64,000 bases of DNA from Strongylocentrotus purpuratus (Eukaryota; Echinodermata; Echinoidea; Camarodonta; Strongylocentrotidae), in contig NW_022145615.1 in the NCBI RefSeq assembly GCF_000002235.5, forward strand, positions 16,478,712 through 16,542,711. The letters run 5' to 3'. Made by a program: the position numbers and the translations under genes. The first letter of the stretch is position 1. Every line of letters starts with the position of its first letter. This document shows, one piece after another, positions 24,788 through 34,780 of the stretch. Below the pieces are notes generated by a model. The model worked only from the letters and a program-made list of their open reading frames with translations. It ran no database searches and was not told the DNA's origin.

Positions 24788-25597
24788 TTCAACTCAATTC
24801 AATTTATTTCTGTTTCCAACAAAACATTACAAATCTTCTAAACATTTACAACAATTTAGGAATAAATATTGTAAACAGAGGGGTCCACTAAAACGCAATG
24901 CTTGTACAAGTACAGACCCCTCAAATGATACTTAAGAATATTGAGTGATTAAATTAACAAATTTGTAACTACAAAAGGAAATATAAAATAGGGGGAAAGG
25001 GAGTATGCCATCGGAGACGAGAACGGGGCAGGACAGTCACAATGCAAAGAGTAGACAATGCCAAAAAGGAAGTGAGAGATCGGGGTTACAGAAAATAATA
25101 CAGAGATGAGCTGCATGTGGGGTTAATAAGAAGATGAGGAAAGAGAAATGCGCATTAGAAAGGAGATAAACATGAGAGGGCACAATATAATATATCAAAT
25201 AACACTTTTAGTCAGCAAGTAGAGAATGATCTTGTATTGAACAACAACAACAACAACTTATAATTAAATGAGGTTTATATGATTGTAATACAAAAATAAA
25301 ATTTTGTGGTAAGAAGATTAATCGATGGAGCATTATTTATTTCAATACTTAAGGACTTCCAAAAAATTTGGACCTTCGTATAAACAAAATTGAGCTAAGA
25401 GGGTTTGCAAGAGATGTAACTGAAAATCGTCCGGATGTCTTGTTGGGTAATTATGGACTGAGCTATTTAAAAAAAAACATTTCTTAAAAAACAGATAGCA
25501 ACATATTACTTGAAAAATTATACATAAATTGACCTAGTTGGAAAAAATATAAGTCTTTTACCTGTAGTACCTTATTCACAAAAAAAATTAAAGAGTC
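24788..25597 (-). mobile_element. LINE 3' end (CR1/L2-like), decayed
   Basis: From about 25590 to 25330 on the minus strand, broken frames encode RT C-terminal pieces. LQVKDLYFFQLGQFMYNF and, in another frame, HNYPTRHPDDF and LLAQFCLYEGPNFLEVL correspond to the MYKYSHNQ, HTYPTR and GPDVWNSLP parts of the copy at 21204-22190. A stop and a frame change separate them, so this copy is older. The 3' UTR runs to about 24788 and ends AAATAAATTGAATTGAGTTG, a short tandem LINE tail. The 5' side stops where the foldback at 25600 begins. Confidence 0.75.
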
Positions 25598-25599
25598 TG

Positions 25600-25905
25600 T
25601 TTAGGAGCAAAAGGGGAATTACAAATAAAGACTATGAACATGTCGGACAAATAAAGAGGACAAAATATACAGTTCCCCATTCTACCCTCAACAATTGCTG
25701 TGGTAGACAAAGGAACATCCCTTCACTGCTATTATGTAAAAATGTGTAGAACAGGTGAATATGCATGTGACACCTGTTCTACACAATTTTACATAATAGC
25801 AGTGAAGGGATGTTCCTTTGTCTACATGAGGAAATGTATATTTTGTCCTCTTTCTTTGTCCGTCATTTTCATAGTGAAAACAAATACCCTTCTTTGGTAA
25901 TAACA
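25600..25905. mobile_element. Foldback element of about 300 bp next to the LINE
   Basis: The core arms are GTAGACAAAGGAACATCCCT...TGTGTAGAACAGGT at about 25703-25757 and their reverse complement at 25770-25826. They are nearly perfect for about 55 bp. Outside a 25-bp mismatch block, a second paired section (GGACAAAKAAAGAGGACAAA, ATATACA) extends the arms towards 25600 and 25905. The stem exceeds 100 bp. Open frames on both strands here are mirror images caused by the palindrome, not genes. Confidence 0.8.
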
Positions 25906-25909
25906 ACAC

Positions 25910-26730
25910 TTTATCTAATGACGTTTGATGTGTGTTAGCCCAAACTATTTATCTCTCCCTCTCAGTCCCTATCTTACGCGCACAAATACACGAGTACACA
26001 CCTACAAATGTACTATATAACTACGTCTATTTCTCTCTCTCTTTTTTTTTGTCTCTTCATCTCAGTTTCTCCCTCTCTTAACTTTACCCTTCTCTATGTC
26101 ATCTCACGCTTTGCTTTTTGGCTCTCATATTATCTTTTTGCCAAATTGTAAAGAGTGATTGCCACTACCGATTTTACATATATCGTTCCAAAAATCTAAC
26201 TCTCAATGTAGGCTACATTAACCGGAACATGTTCCGAATCTTATGCTATTCTTATTTTTAACACTGACATCATGAATTTTGGTTTCAATTGCAATCCCCA
26301 CCCACGGACCGTCCGTTCTTAGTGACTTGATGAATCGTAGCACTTAACCATTTATCCCTGAGATCTAGACGTTGAAGCTAGGTTCGCTAAGCGCCTGGCC
26401 GTCACTGGGTATGAAAGTAAAGGTTTGTTTTATTAATATCACATATTTACACAGAGTGGCCTCTTCAGGTAACAAAAGAATAACAAAATGATGTAGATAC
26501 TAGACATAGAACACATGAACAATGATTTATAGAAAGAACGAATTTACGAGACATATATTTAAAAAGCTATAGGGCCTACGTCCTTCGCAAATGCCTTGCT
26601 TTTTTCCCTTTCTGAGTTCTTTTTCTTCTACTTCGTTGACGTCAATGTCTCCGCCAATGTCTTGTTTCCGTTTGCATTCTTCTTCTTCTTCCACGCAAAT
26701 CACATTCGTTTTGCACGCACTGCTTGTGAC
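25910..26730. other. No recognised gene
   Basis: Pyrimidine-rich patches at 25960-26100 and unremarkable sequence. The frame beginning at 26596 is phenylalanine-rich and runs into the foldback at 26740. Confidence 0.45.
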
Positions 26731-26739
26731 CTCTATTTA

Positions 26740-27126
26740 GCAGTCTTTTCACACATACAATTCATCGTTTCTAGGGCTGAATCAATAAAAATTTCCCTGT
26801 GTGAACGACGTTTATACGATGTTCGGACAGATACGAAGTCGCGATTTATACGCCGGTCAAAGCAGGCTGCAGATATGAAGCCCTTATCTAGGGAGCCAAA
26901 AGTGTTTTTGTGTGAACGGATGTACGTCCTTAACTAGACCGGGCACTGCTCTTTAAACGCTCAGTAGGGCCATTGCTAGTAAATGCGCAATGGCCCTACT
27001 GAGCGTGTGAATCTCGAACGACCGCACCGAACTTTGTTGTGTGTGAATGATGTTGTATCTGAAGCTGATTTAGTTTAAAGGTCTTTAAAGTAATCAGCTT
27101 TAAAGAATTTTACCCATGTGTGAAAA
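26740..27126. mobile_element. Probable foldback element with nested hairpins
   Basis: CTTTTCACACAT near 26747 and ATGTGTGAAAAG near 27115 are inverse and could be the ends. Within lie a perfect 17-bp-arm hairpin (26959-26975 with 26988-27004, GCTCAGTAGGGCCATTG) and an AGCTGATT...AATCAGCT palindrome near 27064-27101. GTGTGAACG-type words recur. No coding gene; family unknown. Confidence 0.5.
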
Positions 27127-27141
27127 GGGGGTAGGTCCCTT

Positions 27142-27445
27142 CAGGCGCGGATCCAGGATTTCTTAGGGGGGGGGGCCCACTTTTTTTTTTTGGTCCGAAA
27201 CAAATCGTAACGAGGGGGGGGGGGGGGGGAAGAGGACACTTTTTTATGGTCTCGAAATTTAAAAAATTGACATTTTGTTCCGTTGGGGGGGGTGAGGTCA
27301 CCTTTTTTAGGTCAGCCATTGGCATATTTTTTTATTTTTTTTTAAATCACAGAAAGGGGGGGGGGTTGCTCCAAAATACACACATAAAAAACCGAAGGGG
27401 GGAGGGTCAACCCCCTAACCCCCTCCCCCCTTCCGTACGTGCCTA
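27142..27445 (+). mobile_element. hAT-like poly-G unit (left part of composite)
   Basis: It shares GGTCTCGAAATTT, TTGACATTTT, GGTCACCTTTTTTAGGTCAG and ACATAAAAA with the free-standing element at 61816-62155, in the same order and spacing. Several G-runs follow one another and could form G-quadruplexes. Its right end (CCTTCCGTACGTGCCTA) is a diverged version of the other copy's CCCTTGCTTACGCGCCTG. Confidence 0.7.
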
Positions 27446-28500
27446 CTCGTCTGAAAATAGTTTTTCCCCTCCCGCGCGAAGCGCGGAAGCTTTTACGTTT
27501 CATTAAATCATTAGAAAAAGAAGACGATTCGTTGTACAGTTTTTTACTCTTAATTCATCCCCCTCTCCCGCGTAAAGCTCGGAAGCTTTTACGTTTCATT
27601 AAATCATTAGAGAAAGAAGACGATTCGTTGTACCGTTCTCGACTCTTAATCCTCATCTGAATTCAGTTTTCCCCTCCTCCCTCCCGCGCGAAGCGCGGAA
27701 GCTTGTACGTTTCATTAAATCATTAGAGAAAGAAGACGATTCGTTGTACCGTTCTCGAAAATAATCCTCGTCTGAATACAGCTTTTACGTTTCATTAAAT
27801 CATTAGCAAAATAAGACGATTCGTTGTACCGTTATGACTTTTAATCCTTGTCTAAATTCAGTTTCCCCCCCTCCCACGCGAAGCGCGGAAGCTCTTACGT
27901 TTCATTAAATCATTAAAGAAAGAAGACGATTCGTTGTACCGTTCTCGAAAATAATTTAGTTTCCCCCACCCCGCGCGAAGCGCGGAAGCTTTTACTTTTC
28001 ATTAAATCATTAAAGAAAGAAGACGATTCGTTGTACCGTTCTCGACTCTTTACCTTGTCTAAATTCAGTTTTTCCCCCGCTTCGACGTTTCATTAATTTT
28101 TTAGAGAATGAAGACGATTCGTTGTACCGTTATGACTTTTAATCCTTGTCTAAATTCGGTTTTCCCCCTCCCAGGCGAAGCGCGGAAGCTCTTACGTTTC
28201 ATTAAATCATTAGAGAAAGAGGAAGATTCGTCGTACCGTTCTCGACTCTTAATCCTTGTCTAAATCAATTTCCCCCCCCCCCCTTCCGCGCGAAGCGCGG
28301 AAGCTTCGACGTTTCTTTAAATTATTATAGAAAGAAGACGATTCGTTGTACCGTTCCCGAAAATTATCCTCGTCTGAATTAAGTTCCCCCTGCCCTCCCC
28401 CGCGCATAGCGCGGAAGCTTTGACGTTTCATTAATTCATTAGAGAAAGAAGACAATTTGTTGTACCGTTCTCGACTCTTAATCCTTGTCTGAATTTCAAA
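27440..28500 (+). repeat. Tandem array of about 100-bp hairpin monomers (array 1)
   Basis: About ten monomers of 90-115 bp. Each has a C-rich run, usually a hairpin CCGCGC-GAA-GCGCGG, then GGAAGCTTTTACG, TTTCATTAAATCATTAGAGA, AAGACGATTCGTTGTACCGT and CTTAATCCTTGTCTGAATTC. Monomer hairpins sit near 27473, 27685, 27870, 27970, 28287 and 28402. Those near 27570 and 28172 are damaged and those near 27780 and 28078 lack it. The stem core GCGAAGC is a known exceptionally stable DNA mini-hairpin. Short open frames here are not genes. Confidence 0.9.
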
Positions 28501-28639
28501 TATGTTCTTTGTCTATTCCCTTTTCTTCCTACGTCCTCTTCCTTTACACCCCTCTCTTTTTTGGCCGGCGTTTATTGGGGGACCACCCCACCGCCCCCCT
28601 GGCTACGCGCCTGCTGTCAGATGAACATATGTTGATACC

Positions 28640-29000
28640 TTGTCCGCCCCGGAAGCTCAGGGGTTTAAGGTTTTAATTTACGGTCAGATTAGCATTATTT
28701 TGATACCTAATTGTTACAATGGCAGGTCACTAATTGGCTTAGGGTTCAGGGGGCGGAGCCCCGGAATCTCAAGGGTTTTAGGCACTCAATTACGGTCAGA
28801 TGAGTATCGAGGGGCCCGCCTAAGGGCTCTTGGTTGGGTCCAGGGGGCAGAGCCCCCAGAAGCTCAGGGGTTTTAGGCGTTTAATTACGGTCAGATGAGC
28901 ATTTTTGATACCTTATTATTTGTGACACTAGCAGGACACTATTTAGCGTGGGGTCCAGGGGGCAGAGCCCCCAGAAATCAGGGGTTTTAGGCATGAAATG
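28640..29000 (+). repeat. Tandem array of about 110-bp monomers with GGGGGC-NGA-GCCCCC hairpins (array 2)
   Basis: About three and a third monomers. Each has GGAAGCTCAGGGGTTT, then TTTAATTACGGTCAGAT, a variable middle (GATACC, ACTAGCAGGACACTA) and GGGTCCAGGGGGCAGAGCCC. The hairpin loop is GGA in the first monomer and AGA in two others. The sequence does not otherwise match array 1, but the order GC hairpin then GAAGCT is the same. Confidence 0.85.
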
Positions 29001-29405
29001 ACCATCTCCGCTTCTTTTCTCCCTTTTCTTTTTTTCTTCCTCTTTTTGTTCCCTTTTAGCTCTCCTCTTTTCCTTTTCCTTCCTTCTCTCTTTTTTTAGC
29101 GGGGACGGGGGGGGGGGGGGGCTAGGGCCTTTTGCCCCCCTCCTCGATCCACAACTTGTTGGCGGGAAAATTGCAACTGATATCCCCATTCTTTTCTTTT
29201 CTTCTTCCTATTTTGTCCTTCCCTTTATCTCCTCTTTATCTTTTTTCTTTCCCTTTCCTTCCTTCTCTTTTATTTTTTTATTGGGGGGGGGGGGAGGGGG
29301 AGGCAAGTCCTCCCCCCCGATCTCCTTCTTCCCTCTTTTCTTTTCTTCTTCCTCTTCTTTTTTCCCCTTTCTCTCCGCTTTCCCTTCTTTTCCTTCTCTC
29401 TCTCT

Positions 29406-29438
<33 letters not shown>

Positions 29439-29494
29439 GGGGGGGGGGGGGGGGCCAAGGCACGCTCGGCCCCCCCCCCCTGGATCCGCGCCTG
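29000..29494 (+). repeat. Polypyrimidine/poly-G modules of the hAT-like family
   Basis: Repeated modules run CTTGTTGGCGGGAAAA, TTGCAACTGATATCCCC, then about 100 bases of CT-rich sequence and a G-run. The last module has T30 followed by GCGGGGG. The same modules occur at 43100-43640 and, inverted, at 40508-40895. Open frames on both strands (serine/phenylalanine or lysine/arginine-rich) are composition artefacts. Confidence 0.8.
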
Positions 29495-29507
29495 GGTCCC
29501 TTCCTTC

Positions 29508-29680
29508 GTGAGGTTAGTCGATCTTCGATCTTGTTACTGACGTACATGATTATAATACAAGAAATGGCCGATTCAACTTTAACTTACCAGAAAGAGTAGG
29601 TAGTATTGGAAATTCGTTTTATTACAATGCCATAAAACATTGGAATTCCCTTCCGCAACGAAAACTGGTTTGGACAAGGT
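29508..29680 (+). mobile_element. LINE reverse transcriptase C-terminal fragment
   Basis: One plus-strand frame reads DLVTDVHDYNTRNGRF, then NLPERVGSIGNSFYYNAIK and HWNSLPQ without a stop. This is the same tail region as the minus-strand copies (HTYPTR...WNSLP). The fragment starts within a few bases of the right target duplication of the hAT-like composite, which may have landed in the LINE. No RT catalytic motifs remain. Confidence 0.7.
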
Positions 29681-29699
29681 CTTACACACCGATATTGCT

Positions 29700-32600
29700 G
29701 GATTTTGGTACCGAATACACAATATCCTGAGAAAAAGTAAAACCCTTGTTTGTCGGTAAATTATTCAAGAATAAACGTTATTTTGTTCTCGATAATTTGT
29801 TCATAATTGGAAAGCACATTTTCTCTTCTTTCCTATTAACACAAAACCATGATCAAGAAATCATTCATGACCGATTTTAGTCATTGTGAAGCAGTAGTGT
29901 AAGGTACCCAATTGTTTTAAATAAAGTACGGCTGCTTAAATAGGTTCATTGGTTGTTTTTTGTCAAGAAAAAAAAGAATATGGAATTATTTGTCATTGGA
30001 AATACTGGAAATACACATCCATCCAAATCTCCTTATATCATCTTCCACACGGCACCATAATCTAATGGAAGAACCCCTCTGGGAGTGGGCACGCAATATT
30101 TGTCGTGGGTATGGCAAAATTATGGCGTTTCTTCAACGGTTTCATTTCATTTCCTAAAGCAATATGGTACAAAAGCTACCCGCTTACTCATGCGTGAACC
30201 TTCCATTACGTAGTGGGTCTCATATGAAAGAAGAGAATATGGGATTTTCAATGATGTATAAATATTATGTCTAACGATTATTAATGCCGCACCATTTACT
30301 ACCATTTCAAACCCATAATGACCCAACCGTAAAAGCCATCCAGGACAAATGGGTTTCTGACACTGCCACTTCGGGCTGTCTGAAATTAGTCACGCTTGAC
30401 TTCTTGATCATGACTTTGTTGTCATGTAAAAGAAGAAAACAAAATGTAAATATTTGAAATTATTGAGCTATTAACCCGTTAAGTTGGGATCCCCTTTTTT
30501 CCAGGGACACCCTGTATAATGTGGATGGAAACCAAAATTACAAATACGTTGGTGAGTGGGGGGGGGGGGGGGGGGTAAAGACTCCTGGATCGTTCGAAGA
30601 AGATAAAATCCGTCTCGTTGATGACTCTGGATAATAATGTTCGCAACTTGTTCAAATATTAACAATCTAATCAACACCTCTGGTCGCTAATAAACATTCA
30701 TCGAGACTCTTCCATCCCTTTCTCCTAAATAATGTAACATCCGTAATTAATTTGTAAAATTTCACACAGTTCTGGTCATCATTAAATGTGTCAAACGAAC
30801 TATAATTGTGGCACAAGGTGATTAGGTGCAGACTTATTTGACATCCTGTTACATTAAGGTTCGTCACCTTATCCAGTTTTACTTAGACGAGCTTTTTCGG
30901 AGTTGTGACAGTTATGTTAAAGTTACAATTCAAACAGTTCTTCTGTTATTTTTTTAGATCATAATTAATGCATAAAACCACTCTATCTCATTTCCAATAT
31001 CGGAATTATCATAGTGGGCTGATTAAATGAGTATTATTTTCCTTTCTAGCGCTAAGAGACTTCGGTGGAAAGCGCTTTATAAGCACCGTTTTTATCATCA
31101 TTATTATTATTATTATTTCTTGAAAGGCCATGAAGCTCTATTTTAAGCAGCAAATTTAAATAATACATCCAGATAAATCATGTCCTGACATTCCTGTCAT
31201 TATGACAGCTATATATGAAGGAACAATACTTGACAAAAACCTAGTGGCACAAAACTGCCACTTCTCGAGAGATTGAGGTTTATGGAGATGGAAGCATCCA
31301 AAGCTGTAATCTTATCGCATGTATAAATATGATGAAGAGTCTGTCAATTAAAGTAATGGCGTTAACCTCGATTTATTCTCAGATTAAAAGATTCAGATAA
31401 TACAATTCCGCCTCTTCACTATAAAATTCTTTTTCCCCTCTATCTCCATAATTATGAAACATCCTTGGACGTGATAGTTCACGCGGCTGTGCACATTTTA
31501 GGACAGTAATGTCCATTTTACTAATTGCTATGCTGATTAAATATTCCTAGCTTACCCATTTTAATGTGATTTGAATAATGGAGCAGTTTACGAAAATTAT
31601 GATCCATCCCAAAACATAATGTGAAAGTTAACCTTTATTTGTGTAGTCCAATCTCATGTACATCGATTTTGCCCGTCTATCGAACACGGGACGCAATCTC
31701 TCTCTAAAAAGCAGTCTTGATTTTCCCGCTATGTAGTGTGCCTCTCTTGACTCATGTCATCAGACATCACATTGGCGGATCACATCTCCCTTGCCTCATC
31801 AGACATATTAGCCCCGCGCCAACGTTATCCCTAAATGGCAATTCCATTAAAGTAAACGGCATATTAATCGCCCTAGTATAGTCTTGATACCCGCAAATGA
31901 AGTTGCAAAGTGGTAATATTATGCACTCCCATACCTTTGCATGTACATACCTTGTACTTGACTCCCTGCGACCGTTGAAAACATGCTGCAAACTCATTTT
32001 AACATCTACTTTCACCCTAATACATAATTATTGTTATAAATTTGCATTCACAGGAGTACGGTTCTAATGCAAAACTAATTTTCGTCTGATACAATTTTGC
32101 TTTATACGTTTAAGATGTCCACTGTGAAAGCCTGTGGAATATACTTGAAAGCAAAAGAGACGTGATCAGATTTGTTTTCAAATGGTTCCAAGAAAATCTG
32201 ACGAAAATGGTTCTAAGAAGACCTGACGTCACCCCTCCCCCTCCTCCCCCCCCCCGAACCGAAGGGAACCAAAGAGAAGATGGCAATCATGAAGAAGATT
32301 GGGATGGTTATTAGGAAGTCAATAACGATAGTGATGATGATATTATTCTCATCAAAACCACGGTAAAACATATTTGTTATCAGTTCCCATAAATGTGTAT
32401 ATTGTGGCAAATGGTACTATAAGTACACTGAATGAACTCGGTTCTATATACATCAGCAAAGTTTTAACGTCCATTGACAAACATGATTCGATTTTCCTGC
32501 TCAGCGTGGTTGTTACAACGTAGGTCTATTATTTTACATGTAATGATTGGAGGGTGGGGTACCGTATAATGCATACGCCCGCTCGCCTATTCTTGGGATT

Positions 32601-34500
32601 AAGTGATTTAAACTGATTTTCCGTGTCCGTCAGTGTTAGTGGCCCCCTAAATAAGAACTCTGACGTCACGGCTTGGACGTCAAGGTTTAATGCGAACCCA
32701 GGGATATACGCCTTCCTCAGTTGATGTAATTGGTGTTCCCTCCTTGTATTCATTCTGTAAAACACTTTCGAAATCTAGCAATTTTTTAAGTGATGGTTAT
32801 ATTAGCACAACCAGAAGGAACATGAACATGACAATAGTTATGCTTAAAGCAGTATTTTGTTTCTTACACAAACCAAACATTTTTTTAAAGTCGCATTTTG
32901 TACACCCCTACCGTATATTTTGACTGGATATACTGCTACTACTATGTTAAAAGACGGAATACGATCGATTGTCAGAGTGATGGTTAAACTTTGACTATTC
33001 ACGTTAAAAATCATTTCAAAGCATGAGAAGGGCTTTATACTCGCTTGTTCTTCATTATGACATTAGATCAAAGTTATATTTTACCCAGGGTGCAACGCAG
33101 GTTTTTGAGACATGGAATATAGGTAAAAGGTAATTTAATTTAGTAGTTTTATAGGACTCGATTGTTTTTCAGCAGCATATTTTCAGGGTAGTCCACCTAA
33201 AAATTGTGCAGGCAGGTGACCTGAACACAATGATACCCAAGAGCCTTTTACAACATCCCATGTCTCAAAAAACCCGAAATTCAGGTTTTGCCCCGAAGTA
33301 TTTGGTAGAGAAAGTATGAGCGGTAGAATATGAGAAGAGTATTTTTGCCCCGCCAATTGCAATTTAGACAGGACAGTTTAATTTTAGTTGAAAATAAAGA
33401 TAAAGATAAGCAATTTTACACTGTTTCTGAAGAAGAAATGCCATCGGTATGTAGAGAAACACGAGCCGACAGGATTTGCAGTTATTACCTTATTCGTCAT
33501 AGTGTAGTTTCTTACAATAAAGATAATTGAGAAATATCATGATCGGTTTAATTAATGTCAAATGGCTCTTCGAGTATAAAATGGCACCATTTTTCTACAG
33601 AAGACACCGATCATTTAACGATGAGTGTTGAATATGCTTCGTATGATTTTTAATCTTTTTAATTGTCAATGCTTGTTAATAATCGAGTCTTGAAAGGTAT
33701 ATAGTTTAAGGCTGTTGTATAATGACGGATAATAGAACCTCTAACAAAATCAGAACACATTCTGCTCTTGAATATGGAAATTCAGTATAAAAAATCACAT
33801 TAAAACAAATCAGGATATACGGTTACAATGATAGGATACATATTCTTTATGGTGCACATGCTTATGGATTGGAATTTAGAAGTGATGTGGCTTTCGGCAA
33901 GCTTCTATCATTTCAAAGTCATTTTTTCTAGTCCAATCAAGTTGTTGATTGTCATTCGCAAGAATCACGATTCACGACGACCTCTTAGAAAACACTGTCT
34001 TTCTGGCTGCACTAGAAAAAGTAGGTTGAATTATAATACAATTGTAAAAAAACAATGTTTGCGCTTTCTCGTTCTTTTATGTCAGGTTGGAAGAATAGCA
34101 CTCAAGAAATGCCCTCTTATTCGGAAAATATAACGAGAACAGCCGGAATAATGTTGACCAAATTGTCATGCTCCATGTGTATATGGGGAGTCCCACACAC
34201 GCACTCCTGTGTAGAGTACATGTGACTTTCAACAAGATTGAAGAAAGAAATTTTGGAATTTAGGGAAGAAGGAAAGAATATTGCAGGGAGGGCGGGTAGC
34301 CTTACATCTACAGAAGTGGGAATAATTTAAGTTTTCATGAACTTTTAGCACTTGTTATTGTAGTCTTGTTTTAATTATGTATTCATTTTAATTATTTTCT
34401 TATTTATTATTATCATTATTCTGCCGCTCCAATTTGGGGGTATTCTGAGGGGGTTAGGAACAGTATGTGGTATGTGTGTGGAAGTGTGATCGGGTGGTGT
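29700..34500. other. Long gene-free stretch
   Basis: Holds a G-run near 30558, a C-run near 32250 and a SINE tail at 31045-31119 (annotated separately). Open frames at 32529-32765, 33330-33530 and 33828-34133 have ordinary composition but match no family I know and show no convincing splice sites. Nothing else was recognised. Confidence 0.5.
31045..31119 (+). mobile_element. SINE 3' tail with (ATT)n
   Basis: AAGCGCTTTATAAGCACC is followed by ATCATC and six ATT repeats. The same GCGCT-TATA then ATT ending occurs inverted at 22178-22330. Only the 3' end is present. Confidence 0.5.
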
Positions 34501-34596
34501 GTGTGCGTGTGTGTGCGTGTGTGCGTGCGCTCTCGCGACGGGTGTAAATCGGGGACAATCGTGCGTAACACACCTTCCAATCGGGGATATTTGGTA

Positions 34597-34618
34597 AATC
34601 GGGGATATCCCCGATTTC
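34597..34618. repeat. 22-bp perfect palindrome related to the following minisatellite
   Basis: AAATCGGGGAT and its complement ATCCCCGATTT are fused without spacer. The right half (ATCCCCGATT) is the core of the 39-bp repeats that begin 160 bases downstream. Confidence 0.7.
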
Positions 34619-34780
34619 CAAATCGTTTGAAATGCTTTTAGAAACGCTTAAAAATAATTAAATAATACTGCCATCTCTTGTTCTGGTCTTTTGTAAAAAG
34701 TCCCCCATTTCTATTTCTGATACGCATTGCCTTAACACTTTTGTGTAAGGGTACCTTTGCTAAAAAAAGTTACGCACATA

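Larger units (their letters stand above)
27142..29494. mobile_element. 2.35-kb hAT-like composite with 8-bp target duplication
   Basis: The left end CAGGCGCGGATCCAGG (27142) and right end CCTGGATCCGCGCCTG (ending 29494) are perfect 16-bp inverted repeats. Both are directly flanked by GGTCCCTT (27134-27141 and 29495-29502). CAG-type termini and 8-bp duplications are hallmarks of the hAT superfamily. Inside, in order: a poly-G hAT-like unit (27142-27445), the hairpin tandem array (27440-28500), a CCCCCTGGCTACGCGCCTG internal end near 28593-28611, a second tandem array (28640-29000) and polypyrimidine/poly-G modules (29000-29494). There is no transposase frame, so it would depend on an enzyme supplied elsewhere. 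Confidence 0.75.

Noticed and set aside
25688-25909. Protein-like frame on both strands with HCYYVKLCRTG
   Set aside because: Both strands encode nearly the same peptide because the DNA is a palindrome. It is the foldback, not a gene.
27440-28500. Possible CRISPR array, because of regular ~100-bp repeats
   Set aside because: There are no short identical repeats separated by unique spacers; the whole monomer repeats. The DNA is eukaryotic in style and no cas-like gene is near.
29132-29599. 155-codon open frame
   Set aside because: Translation of polypyrimidine and poly-G sequence that ends by running into the LINE fragment. The opposite strand is equally open, so composition explains it.
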